From the NCBI GenBank assembly GCA_003517845.1, contig DOZU01000053.1:1-19600 (forward strand): DNA of 19,600 nt. The letters run 5' to 3'. A model generated the notes under the pieces. It made no database searches. It was not told the origin of the DNA and saw nothing but the letters and a program-made list of their open reading frames with translations. Below, piece after piece: positions 5,976-13,676 of this stretch (its first letter is position 1; the number at the start of each line of letters is the position of its first letter). The stretch is from Clostridiales bacterium (GTDB lineage Bacteria > Bacillota > Sulfobacillia > UBA995). A program made the translations under genes and the position numbers.

Positions 5976-6242
5976 TCATGGTCGAGGCTTCGGCTTACGG
6001 TCTTCCTCTTCCTTGGGCGGGCGGCGCGGCGGAGGGGTCTGTCGGGCCAACTCCTCTTCCGCCCCACCTACCATGCGGCGTACCATGTTGCCGCCGACGG
6101 CACCGGTCTCGCGGGTGGTCATCTCCGACCAGCCGCGACGGCGGATGTCGTCATCAAGACCCAGGTCTTCGGCCACCTCGTCCTTCAGGTGTTCCAGTCC
6201 GGCCTGGGCCCGCGGTTCGACGGGCCGTTTGCGTCCGGGCAT
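5976..6242 (-). CDS. Alpha/beta-type small acid-soluble spore protein (SASP)
   Basis: These proteins coat and protect DNA in the dormant spore and are degraded by the GPR protease at germination. The core is clear: LEHLKDEVAEDLGL with the GPR-type cleavage context (E22-V23-A24), the GW then MTTRETGAVGGNMVRRM signature (41-57) and a following helix. The ATG at 6242 has AAGGAGGTG 8 nt upstream, so the longer upstream frame is rejected. At 88 residues it is longer than the usual 60-70, because of a Pro/Lys/Arg/Glu-rich tail after residue ~68. Upstream on the minus strand, CATATTC (6288-6294) and TGATCA (6311-6316) weakly resemble a sigma-G promoter, but the 16-bp spacer is short. This gene is the main evidence for an endospore former. 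Confidence 0.93.
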   Translation of the reverse strand: MPGRKRPVEPRAQAGLEHLKDEVAEDLGLDDDIRRRGWSEMTTRETGAVGGNMVRRMVGGAEEELARQTPPPRRPPKEEEDRKPKPRP

Positions 6243-6369
6243 CTGTCCGGCACCTCCTTCGGAGCTAGTGATGTCCCGGCGACCGGCGAATATGGCAAGC
6301 AAGTTCAGGATGATCAGGCGATCGGATAGCGACCGATACATGATTTGTGCGCGCGGCCCAGGCCGGCAG

Positions 6370-7437
6370 CTAGTTACCGAGGCAAGGCCAGCCAGGGGCA
6401 TGGATGGCGACAGCCTGAGCGATGCGATGGGCCGCCTCCGGGGACGGCCCGGCTTCCTGGGACGGCGCTCCGGGCACGTCTCCCCTTTCCATCCCGAGTC
6501 CGGCCATGGCGTCGAAGACGGCAAGCAGGCACCAGCCGAGGGCCTCCTCGTGGTAGCCCCCTTCCAGCACGGCGATGAGTCTCCCGCCGGCGAACTCCTC
6601 GGCCAAGGCCCGCATGCGGGCCGCGAGCTGGTGATAGCCGGATGCCGTGCAGCACATGCTGCCCAGCGGGTCGGCGAAGTGGCCGTCGTGCCCCGAGGAG
6701 ACGAGGACCAGTTGGGGCCGGTAAGCCCGGGCTATGGGCAGGAAGAGGCGGTCGAAGGCGGCAAGGGAATCCGCGTCCCCGGCGCCCGGGGGTAGCGGCA
6801 GATTGACGTTGTAGCCTTGGCCCTCAGCTTCGCCCGTGTCGGCGAGACCACCGGTGCCCGGGTAGAGGGGGCTCTGGTGGACGGACAGGTACAGGACATC
6901 GCGACGATCGTAGAAGATCGTCTCGGTGCCGTTGCCATGGTGTACGTCCCAGTCGACGATCAGCACTCGCTCGACATCGTGTTCCTCGAGGGCATGGGCG
7001 GCGGCGATCGCCACGTTATTGAGCAGGCAGAACCCGGTGCCGCGACGGGGAAAGGCATGATGCCCGGGAGGGCGGACCAGACACAGGGACGTGCGCGGGC
7101 CGGACTCGGAAAACGCGGCATCTACGGCTGCGAGGCACCCGCCGGCGGCCAGCTTCGCCACCTCATAGCTTTCGGCGGTGACCACGGTGTCCGGGTCGAG
7201 GTAGTCGCCGCCCCGGCCCGCGAGGACCTCGAGCCGGCGAAGGTATTCCTCATGATGGATCCGCCGGAGTTCCCGGTCGGTGGCCCGACGAGCCGGAATG
7301 AGTTGGGCCCGCTCGTGCACCCGGGAGGACGCGAAGCGGCCGAGAACCGCCCGCAATCGCTCCGGGCTCTCCGGCCAGCTGCCCGGAGCGTGCCGGAGAT
7401 AGGCGGGATCGGTCACCAGACCGGCGGGATGTCGCAT
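6370..7437 (-). CDS. Histone deacetylase-family (AcuC/APAH-like) zinc hydrolase
   Basis: A 355-residue member of the arginase/deacetylase fold, whose bacterial members remove acetyl groups from proteins (AcuC), polyamines or other amides. The active site is complete: H126-H127 (RPPGHHAFP), zinc ligands D164 and H166 (VDWDVHHGNGTE), zinc ligand D251 (SGHDGHFADPLG) and Y295 (LEGGYHEE). The common GFDAH or GQDA context is here GHDGH, so the zinc ligand is kept but the neighbour is changed. Its ATG at 7437 overlaps the stop of the upstream MFS gene (TGATG), so they are translationally coupled. The substrate cannot be read from sequence; a transporter-linked small-molecule role is possible. Confidence 0.92.
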   Translation of the reverse strand: MRHPAGLVTDPAYLRHAPGSWPESPERLRAVLGRFASSRVHERAQLIPARRATDRELRRIHHEEYLRRLEVLAGRGGDYLDPDTVVTAESYEVAKLAAGGCLAAVDAAFSESGPRTSLCLVRPPGHHAFPRRGTGFCLLNNVAIAAAHALEEHDVERVLIVDWDVHHGNGTETIFYDRRDVLYLSVHQSPLYPGTGGLADTGEAEGQGYNVNLPLPPGAGDADSLAAFDRLFLPIARAYRPQLVLVSSGHDGHFADPLGSMCCTASGYHQLAARMRALAEEFAGGRLIAVLEGGYHEEALGWCLLAVFDAMAGLGMERGDVPGAPSQEAGPSPEAAHRIAQAVAIHAPGWPCLGN

Positions 7438-8768
7438 CAAGCCCCTCCCTCCTCCCGGCAGGCACCAGTCTCTCCCATCGCCCCATCCCGCCGGGATAGG
7501 CGGGGCTCGTTCAGCGACAGTCCCTGGTGGAGGGCCAGGGCGAGCAGGCCGGAGGTAAGGATGAATACGATTTGATAGCCGAGGACGTCTACCATGTACC
7601 CGCCCACGACAGATAGGAAGGTGGTCGGCCCCGCCAGAGTGCTGAGCAACCCAAGATAGCTGGGGCGGCGTCCCGCGGGGACGGCCTCGAGCAGGTAGTT
7701 GGTGTAGCCAATCCATGCTCCGGCAAAGGATAGCCCGAGCAGCAGGAAGATCGCCCCGAAGGTCAGCGAGGAAAGCCACCCCGGGAACCCGGACCCCGCC
7801 GCCAGGGCCAGGACCGGGCAGGCCAAGGCAGCCAGCACCGACAGGATGATCACCAGCCGGTATCCCCGGCGATCGCCCAGCCGGCCCCACAGGAGTCCTC
7901 CGGCCACCGAGCCCGCCATCTGGCAAGCGAGGAACAGCCCGGCGAGGCCGGCGCCGAGCCCCAGTTCATCCCGGGCATAGAGCACGAAAAAGGGCAAAGC
8001 CAGGTGCACGCCGCCTGCCAGCAGACGAACGCGGGTGAGCCGGGCGAAATCCGGGCTCGCCCGCCAGAGTTCGGGCAGTGACTGGCAGAATACGGCGAAA
8101 GAGCGCCGGGCGGGTACTCCCTCCTGGCCTACGGGTTCGCGTACCGCCAGGAAGGCGAGGTACGATGCGATGAAAGCCAGGGCGGAGAGGGCGAAGAGCA
8201 GCGAGAAGTTCGAGGGATAAGGGAGATGCGGGCTGGTCAGGACCCGGTTCACCAGGATGCCCGCCCCAAAGGCCCCCAGTCCCCCCCAGAACTGAATCCG
8301 GCCGTAGACGCGACCCCGCCGGCGCGGACTCACCGCCTTGGCCATGACATCGGTCCAGGGCACGGCATTGACGCCCTCGCTGACGGATGCGAGCACATAG
8401 AGGGCTGCGAACCAGGTCAGCACCAGTGCGGGTGCGTTCCCCGCCAGGAAGTAGATCAGGAAAGGGATCGCCAGTTGCGAGGATCGGCCGATCAGCGAGT
8501 TGAAGACCACCAGGCCCTTCTTGCGGGACCAGCGTTCGCTGAAATGGGCCACTACGAGTTGGGGGAGCAGGAACCCTCCCGCCCGGAACCCGGTCAGGAA
8601 ACCGATGAGCACCTTGGGGGCGTCGAGCTGGGCCAGAAAAGCAGGGAGGACGGTTGAAGTATCGGCAAACGCGCTCCCCATCCACCAGGCCACGCCGTCG
8701 GCGGTAAGGAAGGTGCTGTTATGCGGCTCGTCGCGCGCCGCTTGCTCCGGTAGGCGCTCCTCCAGCAT
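7437..8768 (-). CDS. MFS transporter
   Basis: A polytopic major facilitator superfamily permease of about 443 residues with roughly 12 hydrophobic segments in two halves. The first cytoplasmic loop carries a basic motif (HFSERWSRKKG) in the position of motif A, and a central loop (REPVGQEGVPARR) divides the halves. The substrate is unknown. The start is ambiguous: GTG 8807 opens the frame but has no good ribosome site, whereas ATG 8768 overlaps the stop of a 7-codon ORF that has a strong AGGAGG. I use 8768. The gene is coupled to the downstream deacetylase-family gene and diverges from the M28 peptidase gene. Confidence 0.88.
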   Translation of the reverse strand: MLEERLPEQAARDEPHNSTFLTADGVAWWMGSAFADTSTVLPAFLAQLDAPKVLIGFLTGFRAGGFLLPQLVVAHFSERWSRKKGLVVFNSLIGRSSQLAIPFLIYFLAGNAPALVLTWFAALYVLASVSEGVNAVPWTDVMAKAVSPRRRGRVYGRIQFWGGLGAFGAGILVNRVLTSPHLPYPSNFSLLFALSALAFIASYLAFLAVREPVGQEGVPARRSFAVFCQSLPELWRASPDFARLTRVRLLAGGVHLALPFFVLYARDELGLGAGLAGLFLACQMAGSVAGGLLWGRLGDRRGYRLVIILSVLAALACPVLALAAGSGFPGWLSSLTFGAIFLLLGLSFAGAWIGYTNYLLEAVPAGRRPSYLGLLSTLAGPTTFLSVVGGYMVDVLGYQIVFILTSGLLALALHQGLSLNEPRLSRRDGAMGETGACREEGGA

Positions 8769-8791
8769 CAGGTGCCGCTCGGCCGGCCCAT
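8768..8791 (-). CDS. Possible 7-codon leader peptide of the MFS gene
   Basis: ATG at 8791 follows AGGAGG (8804-8799) with ideal 7-nt spacing and encodes MGRPSGT, then TGA. The stop overlaps the MFS start as TGATG, the classic reinitiation arrangement. It may simply deliver ribosomes to the MFS start, or the same Shine-Dalgarno may be coincidental within a longer MFS N-terminus starting at GTG 8807. Confidence 0.35.
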   Translation of the reverse strand: MGRPSGT

Positions 8792-8912
8792 AGGGACTCC
8801 TCCTCACCTGCTACGGCGTTTTCGCCTCTGCTGTCAGCTTTCCCTGCCCCTGCGAACTTGGGGGAGGACTTGGTCGGTATGCGGGCGAAAGTTGAAAGTG
8901 GAGGCGGTCGCA

Positions 8913-10913
8913 TTGTTGCGAGCGTTCATCGAGCAATTGCAGCCCGAGATATCCGGTCAGCGTGCCTTCGACCAGCTGATGGAGATCGTGCGCCATCATC
9001 GCATTCAGGCCAGTCCGGGATATCGACGGGCGGCCGAACACTGTCACGAGGCTTTTCGGCAGGCGGGCCTGGCCGCCGAGTTGGTCCGCCATCCGGCGGA
9101 CCCTCAAGCCAGCTTCTGGGGATGGCGTTCCTTCCGGGAATGGGAGGCCCGGTCGGCTGAGCTGTGGCTTAGCCAACCCGCCGCCGAAGCGGGCAAGCTC
9201 GCCGATTTCGAGGAATGCCCAATATCGCTGATCCAGCGCAGCCACCCCACGCCCCCCGCGGGCATCGAGGCCGAGTTGGCGGTGGTCGACGCCGCCGACC
9301 GCGCCGAAAGCTACGAAGGCCGGGACGTTGCCGGGAAGCTCGTCCTGATTACCGGGCAGGCCGGTATGGCCCGCTATCTTGCCGTGGAGCAGCGCCGGGC
9401 GGTGGGCCTGATCGTCGATCAGTTACCCGAGTGGGCGCCGGTGCGGCGCCGGCCGGACCTGCCCGACGCCAGGGCCTATACTTCCTTCTGGGATGCGGGA
9501 GAGTGGGCCCGTCCCTGCTTCGGCTTTGTGTTGTCGCCGCGGCAGGGCGACCGGCTGCGGGCGCTCGCCCGCCAAGGACCGGTCAAGTTGCGCGCCCGGA
9601 TCGATGCATCCTTCCGCACCGGTTCGCTGGAGAACGTGGAGGCGGTGCTGCCCGGCAGGAGCACGGAGGAGATCTTGCTGGTAGCACATGCTTGTCATCC
9701 TCGCCCCTCGGCCAACGACAACGCCTCGGGCGTGGCGGCGCTCCTGGAGGCGGCCCGGGTCATGAGTGGCGCCTTCCGCAGGGGCAACCTCCCCGCCGTG
9801 CGCCGCACCGTTCGCTTCCTCGTGGTGCCGGAACTGACCGGTACCTTCGCCTATCTTGCCGCGCGCGATGAACGCATCCCGCGAACCATCGCTGGGCTGA
9901 ACCTGGACATGGTCGGTCAACGCCAGGAACTGTGCGGCAGTACCCTGCAGGTGGAGCGGCCGCCCCGAGCACTGCCCGGTTTCACCGGCGACCTGGCCGG
10001 TGCCGTGCTCGACGAGTTGGCCGACGAAGGCGGCAATTTCGGCGGCTCCTCCCGCTTCGCCCTGTTCCGGCACGCCGTCACCTCCTTCTCCGGGGGGAGC
10101 GATCACGCCATCTTGAGCGATCCGCTGGTCGGCGTGTCGTGCCCCATGGTGATCCAGTTCCCCGACCGCTTCTATCATACCAGCGAGGACACGCCGGACA
10201 AGGTCGATCCCACCATGTTGGCCCGGGTAGCCTTGCTTGCAGCTACCTATGCCTACGCGCTGGCCACCGCCGGCGCTCCGGAGGCCAGGTGGCTGGCCCG
10301 GCGGATGACCTCGGAGTTCGGCCGAGAACTTCATTCTGCCCCGCGCGCGGCTTTCGGGCGGCTCCTCGGCGGCGCCGGCGAGGGAGGCGCGGCCGATCTG
10401 GCGGCCGAAACGGAGTTTGCCCGCCGCAGGGCAGTTTTCCTGGAGGAACGCAAGACGGCGGATCTGCTGACCTTGACCCGACTGGCGGGCGCCGCCGACC
10501 GCTCAGGCGTGCAGCAGTTCATCCAGCGCGAGGCCCAGGAAGTCAAACGACAGACTCAGCATCATTGCCGGCAGCTTCAGGATCTGACCGGGCTGAAAGT
10601 CCGTTCGCTCAGGGCTGACGGCCCGGGGGGGGAGTCACCTCCCATGATCCCGCGGCGCCGCTGGCGGGGCCCGGTGTCGGTGAGCCAGCACTTCGGGCGG
10701 CTCGCACCGGAGGAACGGCTGCGTTGGCTGGGCTTTGAACGGGATCACCGGCAACTCGAGCTATATCGGAACCTGGCCTTGTACTGGACAGACGGTACTC
10801 GAACGCTGGGGGAAATCGCCGATCTGGTGGAGTTGGAGACGGGCAAGCGGCCGATGGATTACCTGGTGCAGTCCATGGAACTGCTGGCGAGACTGAACCT
10901 GGTAGACCTCTAG
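8913..10913 (+). CDS. M28-type zinc aminopeptidase-like protein with PA-like region (DUF4910-like)
   Basis: A 666-residue protein with an M28 peptidase core. Putative metal ligands are H259 (LLVAHACHP), D269 (SANDNASG), E307 (VPELTG), D332 (LNLDMVG) and H422 (FYHTSEDTP). Residues ~110-220 form a PA-like insert (DVAGKLVLITGQAGMARYLA). The C-terminal ~100 residues (LGEIADLVELETGKRPMDYL) look like a small winged-helix-type domain. The layout resembles DUF4910 proteins. There is no signal peptide with the TTG start at 8913, which is chosen for GGAGG 8 nt upstream, so it may act in the cytoplasm. It diverges from the MFS/deacetylase pair and converges on the MATE gene, sharing a CTAG stop overlap. 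Confidence 0.88.
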   Translation: MLRAFIEQLQPEISGQRAFDQLMEIVRHHRIQASPGYRRAAEHCHEAFRQAGLAAELVRHPADPQASFWGWRSFREWEARSAELWLSQPAAEAGKLADFEECPISLIQRSHPTPPAGIEAELAVVDAADRAESYEGRDVAGKLVLITGQAGMARYLAVEQRRAVGLIVDQLPEWAPVRRRPDLPDARAYTSFWDAGEWARPCFGFVLSPRQGDRLRALARQGPVKLRARIDASFRTGSLENVEAVLPGRSTEEILLVAHACHPRPSANDNASGVAALLEAARVMSGAFRRGNLPAVRRTVRFLVVPELTGTFAYLAARDERIPRTIAGLNLDMVGQRQELCGSTLQVERPPRALPGFTGDLAGAVLDELADEGGNFGGSSRFALFRHAVTSFSGGSDHAILSDPLVGVSCPMVIQFPDRFYHTSEDTPDKVDPTMLARVALLAATYAYALATAGAPEARWLARRMTSEFGRELHSAPRAAFGRLLGGAGEGGAADLAAETEFARRRAVFLEERKTADLLTLTRLAGAADRSGVQQFIQREAQEVKRQTQHHCRQLQDLTGLKVRSLRADGPGGESPPMIPRRRWRGPVSVSQHFGRLAPEERLRWLGFERDHRQLELYRNLALYWTDGTRTLGEIADLVELETGKRPMDYLVQSMELLARLNLVDL

Positions 10914-12286
10914 ATCGACAGGCGCTTCCAGCGCCCCGCCCGGAAACGCAGCGTGAGCAGGGTCGCCCGGACCATGTGATCGGCGGCCATAGCCATCCAC
11001 GCCCCCGCCAGGCCGAGTCCTGCCAGCACGGCGAGCAGGTAGCCCAGCAGCACTCTGACTCCCCATATCCCGGTGGCGGTCGTGAGCAGGGGCCAGCGCG
11101 TGTCCCCCGCGCCCCGCAAGGCGCCGGCCATGATGAAGTTGACGGCCATGAAGGGCTGGGTCACCGCCATGATGCGGAGGGCCTGGGCGCCCATGGCGAC
11201 GACCTCGGGGTCCTTCGTGTAGAGGCGCACGATCGCCTCGCCGAAGAACAGGAGACCGATCCCGATGGCCGTCAGGACGAGTATCCCGATGCGGCGGGTC
11301 TCGTAGGCCGCTTTCTCCGACCACTCGGGGCGGCTTGCGCCGATACCCTGCCCTACCAGCGTCGCCGCTGCCATGCCGAAGCCGAGCGAAGGCATGAACG
11401 CCAGCCACTCGACCGACAGTGCTATCTGATGGGCGGCGAGCACGGCCGTGCCCAATCCGGCCACCAGTCGTATGAAGACCACTTGCCCGGCCCGCATGAC
11501 CAGTTGTTCCAGCGCGGCCGGCACTCCGACGCGCAAGATCCGGCGCAACAGCTCCCGCTGCGGCCGGTAGCTCTCCCTAAGCGAGAGGTGGATCCGCCGG
11601 CGTCCGGACAGCAGCCACGCGAGGAGGAGCAGGCCGGCCAGCCCGCGCGCCCCCGCGGTGGCCAGCGCGGCGCCGGTGACGCCCAGGGCGGGAAAGCCGA
11701 GGTGGCCGAAGATCAGGACATAGTTGCCGGCAACGTTCACGAGATTGGCTGCGGCGTTGACTTGCATGGGGGTGCGGGTGTCCCCGGAACCGCGCAGGAC
11801 GGCTCCCAGGACGAAGGTCAAGGTGACGATGGGCATCGACAGCATGATGATGCGGAAGTAATCGGCGGCGGGGCCCTGCACCGCCAGTTCCGCGCCCATC
11901 AGTCGGGGGACGGCCGGCGACAGCGCCCAGCCCGCCGCTCCTACCAGCAAGCCGAAGAGGAGCGTCGCAACCGCGGCCTGACGGGCGATGGCGTTCGCCA
12001 GCCGGTCGTCGCCGGCGCCCACCGCCCGGGCGACCAGCGCCGTGCCGCCGGAAGCGAGCGCCTGAAACAGCCCGAGCAGGAGGAACATGGGCTGGGTGGA
12101 GAGGCCGACCGCGGCTATGGCGGCCGGGCCGAGTTGCCCGACCATGATCATGTCGACCATGTGGGTCAACGTCATCAACAGCATCTCGGCCATTGCCGGC
12201 CAGGCGAGCCGGTTCACCTGCTGGCGCACGGGCAAGGCGGTGGCACCGGGAGCGGCGGCGGCCGTCACAGGGGAGGAATCAGGCAC
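10910..12286 (-). CDS. MATE-family efflux transporter
   Basis: A multidrug and toxic-compound extrusion permease, about 458 residues and about 12 membrane helices in two repeats, normally driven by sodium or proton gradients. Family features include LTHMVDMIMVGQLGPAAIAAVGLS in the first repeat and two copies of a G-AG/SGDTR motif (VLRGSGDTRTP, ALRGAGDTRWP), one per half. GTG 12286 is chosen because AGGAG lies 8 nt upstream, giving an 8-bp overlap with the marR-like stop; ATG 12307 is an alternative without a clear ribosome site. It lies downstream of, and is likely controlled by, the MarR regulator, a common drug- or stress-response pair. Confidence 0.93.
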   Translation of the reverse strand: MPDSSPVTAAAAPGATALPVRQQVNRLAWPAMAEMLLMTLTHMVDMIMVGQLGPAAIAAVGLSTQPMFLLLGLFQALASGGTALVARAVGAGDDRLANAIARQAAVATLLFGLLVGAAGWALSPAVPRLMGAELAVQGPAADYFRIIMLSMPIVTLTFVLGAVLRGSGDTRTPMQVNAAANLVNVAGNYVLIFGHLGFPALGVTGAALATAGARGLAGLLLLAWLLSGRRRIHLSLRESYRPQRELLRRILRVGVPAALEQLVMRAGQVVFIRLVAGLGTAVLAAHQIALSVEWLAFMPSLGFGMAAATLVGQGIGASRPEWSEKAAYETRRIGILVLTAIGIGLLFFGEAIVRLYTKDPEVVAMGAQALRIMAVTQPFMAVNFIMAGALRGAGDTRWPLLTTATGIWGVRVLLGYLLAVLAGLGLAGAWMAMAADHMVRATLLTLRFRAGRWKRLSI

Positions 12287-12743
12287 CGGCACCGCTCCTG
12301 GCAGCATCGGCGCGACTGCGGAGCAGGGCGCACAGCTGCCGCAACGATGTGAGCAGGCACTCTTGGCCGGCAGCCGGCATGCCCTCCAGGAGGGAATCGA
12401 GCCAATCCCCCCGAACCCTCCGGACTTCCTGGACCACGCGCAAGCCGGCGGGGGTAAGACGGATGCGGACCACCCGGCGGTCGGCCGCGCAGCGATCCCG
12501 AGCCACATATCCGGCCGTTTCGATGCGATCTACCAGGTCAGTGATCGTGCTGGCCGCCAGCAGCAGCTTGTCGCAGAGGTCGCCCATCGTCAGGCCGTCC
12601 TCGCGGCTCAGGAAAACGAGCGCATGGTACTGTAAAGGGGTGATCTCGAGACCGGTCAACACCGTGCGGCTCATGGCCCGGAACTCCGCCGAGAGGTCCC
12701 GGAGCAAGCTATCCAGTTCGTGACCCCGGCCGGGTTCGACCAT
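12279..12743 (-). CDS. MarR-family transcriptional regulator
   Basis: A 154-residue winged-helix repressor. The DNA-binding part is about residues 35-105: ITPLQYHALVFLSREDGLTMGDLC, the recognition helix around LLLAASTITDLVDRIETAGYV, and the wing basic patch RDRCAADRRVVRIRLT. N- and C-terminal helices would form the dimer interface and ligand pocket. It is co-transcribed with and overlaps the MATE exporter, so it probably represses its own operon and responds to an exported compound. AAGGAA lies upstream of ATG 12743, a weak ribosome site. The 56-bp gap to the DUF72 gene is AT-richer than its surroundings, but I could not fix a promoter or operator in it. Confidence 0.93.
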   Translation of the reverse strand: MVEPGRGHELDSLLRDLSAEFRAMSRTVLTGLEITPLQYHALVFLSREDGLTMGDLCDKLLLAASTITDLVDRIETAGYVARDRCAADRRVVRIRLTPAGLRVVQEVRRVRGDWLDSLLEGMPAAGQECLLTSLRQLCALLRSRADAARSGAGA

Positions 12744-12799
12744 CCCGCCATCCCCGTTTCCTTCGTCAGGCTAGTATTTCTACACGCAAAGCGACTCTA

Positions 12800-13594
12800 T
12801 CACGCCCCGGTCTCCCGGTCAAGCAGCCGGAGGAGGGATTGAAGGTCGCGGGCGTTGGTCGCTGCCTGGCCGGCGTGGCAGTTGTTGAAGATGGCATAGG
12901 TCTCCGATGTCTGACCATCGAGATCGCGCAGCTTGGGAATCCATTCCTCGAGTTCATCCGCGCGGTATAGATAGTCGTAGCGCTGCCAGGCGTGGTCATG
13001 TTTCCACCAGCGGGCGGTATTGCGGCCATGGAAACGTACATAGCCCAGATCGGAGGTGGCGGCGGCTACCCGGGGGAGCAAGCCGCGTAACGGCGGCTCA
13101 TCCACGCAACAGAAGCCCAGACCTATCTCCCGCAGATGGCTGAAGGTATCCGGGGTCACCCAGGAGGCGTGCCGGAACTCAACTACCACCGGCACATCCG
13201 GCAGCCCCTCGCGAACGCACAGGAGGTAGTCGCGATTAGCGGGCTGGGCGGAGAACTTCCACGGGAACTGGGCGAGCACGCAACCGAGCTTGCCCTGGTC
13301 GATCAGCGGCTGCAGGGCATCCCGGTATTGCCGGAACAGCGCCGGCGCCTCGTCAGTGATTTCGTGCGTCAATCCCCGGAAGGTCTTGATCAGGAAGTGA
13401 AAGCCCTCGGGCGTCTTGTGACCCATGGCGGCAAGCGTGCGCGCCGCCGGCATTTTGTAGTACGTGTAGTCGATCTCGACTACGGGGAAATGGCGCGCGT
13501 AGTAGATGAGCCGGTCGCGCGCCGCCAGACCTTCGGGGTAGAAGACGCCTCCCCAGTCCTCATAGCTGAACCCCGCGGTGCCAACCAGGATCAT
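12800..13594 (-). CDS. DUF72 (YecE-like) family protein
   Basis: A 264-residue TIM-barrel-like protein of the DUF72 family, whose biochemical function is not established. Family hallmarks are the N-terminal VGTAGFSYEDWGGVFYPEG, EIDYTYYKMP, FLIKTFRGLTH, LAQFPWKF, VVVEFRHASW, YVRFHGRN and the C-terminal YAIFNNCHAGQAATNA. The ATG at 13594 has GGAGGTG upstream; a longer frame to 13642 adds 16 residues without family similarity. It reads toward marR but is separated from it by 56 bp, and it diverges from the ZIP transporter gene. Confidence 0.92.
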   Translation of the reverse strand: MILVGTAGFSYEDWGGVFYPEGLAARDRLIYYARHFPVVEIDYTYYKMPAARTLAAMGHKTPEGFHFLIKTFRGLTHEITDEAPALFRQYRDALQPLIDQGKLGCVLAQFPWKFSAQPANRDYLLCVREGLPDVPVVVEFRHASWVTPDTFSHLREIGLGFCCVDEPPLRGLLPRVAAATSDLGYVRFHGRNTARWWKHDHAWQRYDYLYRADELEEWIPKLRDLDGQTSETYAIFNNCHAGQAATNARDLQSLLRLLDRETGA

Positions 13595-13644
13595 GCTCCG
13601 CACCTCCGCTGAACTCGGTTCTGGGTACCGCGCTTGCAACATAA

Positions 13645-13653
13645 TGGTATAAT
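13645..13653 (+). promoter_or_regulatory. Extended -10 promoter of the ZIP transporter gene
   Basis: TGGTATAAT contains a perfect TATAAT (13648-13653) with an upstream TG one base away, an extended -10 element. No good -35 is found at 16-18 bp. It would start transcription near 13660, giving a leader of about 17 nt that holds the ribosome binding site. Confidence 0.6.
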
Positions 13654-13676
13654 GCCAACATGAGGAGGGGTGAAAG

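Noticed and set aside
6243..6524. Longer SASP reading frame of 182 residues
   Set aside because: The N-terminal 94 residues lack any SASP similarity, and a perfect AAGGAGGTG sits before the internal ATG at 6242.
7438..7926. Upstream extension of the deacetylase frame to 518 residues
   Set aside because: The extra part is antiphase within the MFS gene; the family start and TGATG coupling support 7437.
10976..12352. 458-residue plus-strand open frame opposite the MATE gene
   Set aside because: Its translation is a low-complexity Gln/Gly/Arg/His-rich shadow of the membrane-protein gene on the other strand; no family features.
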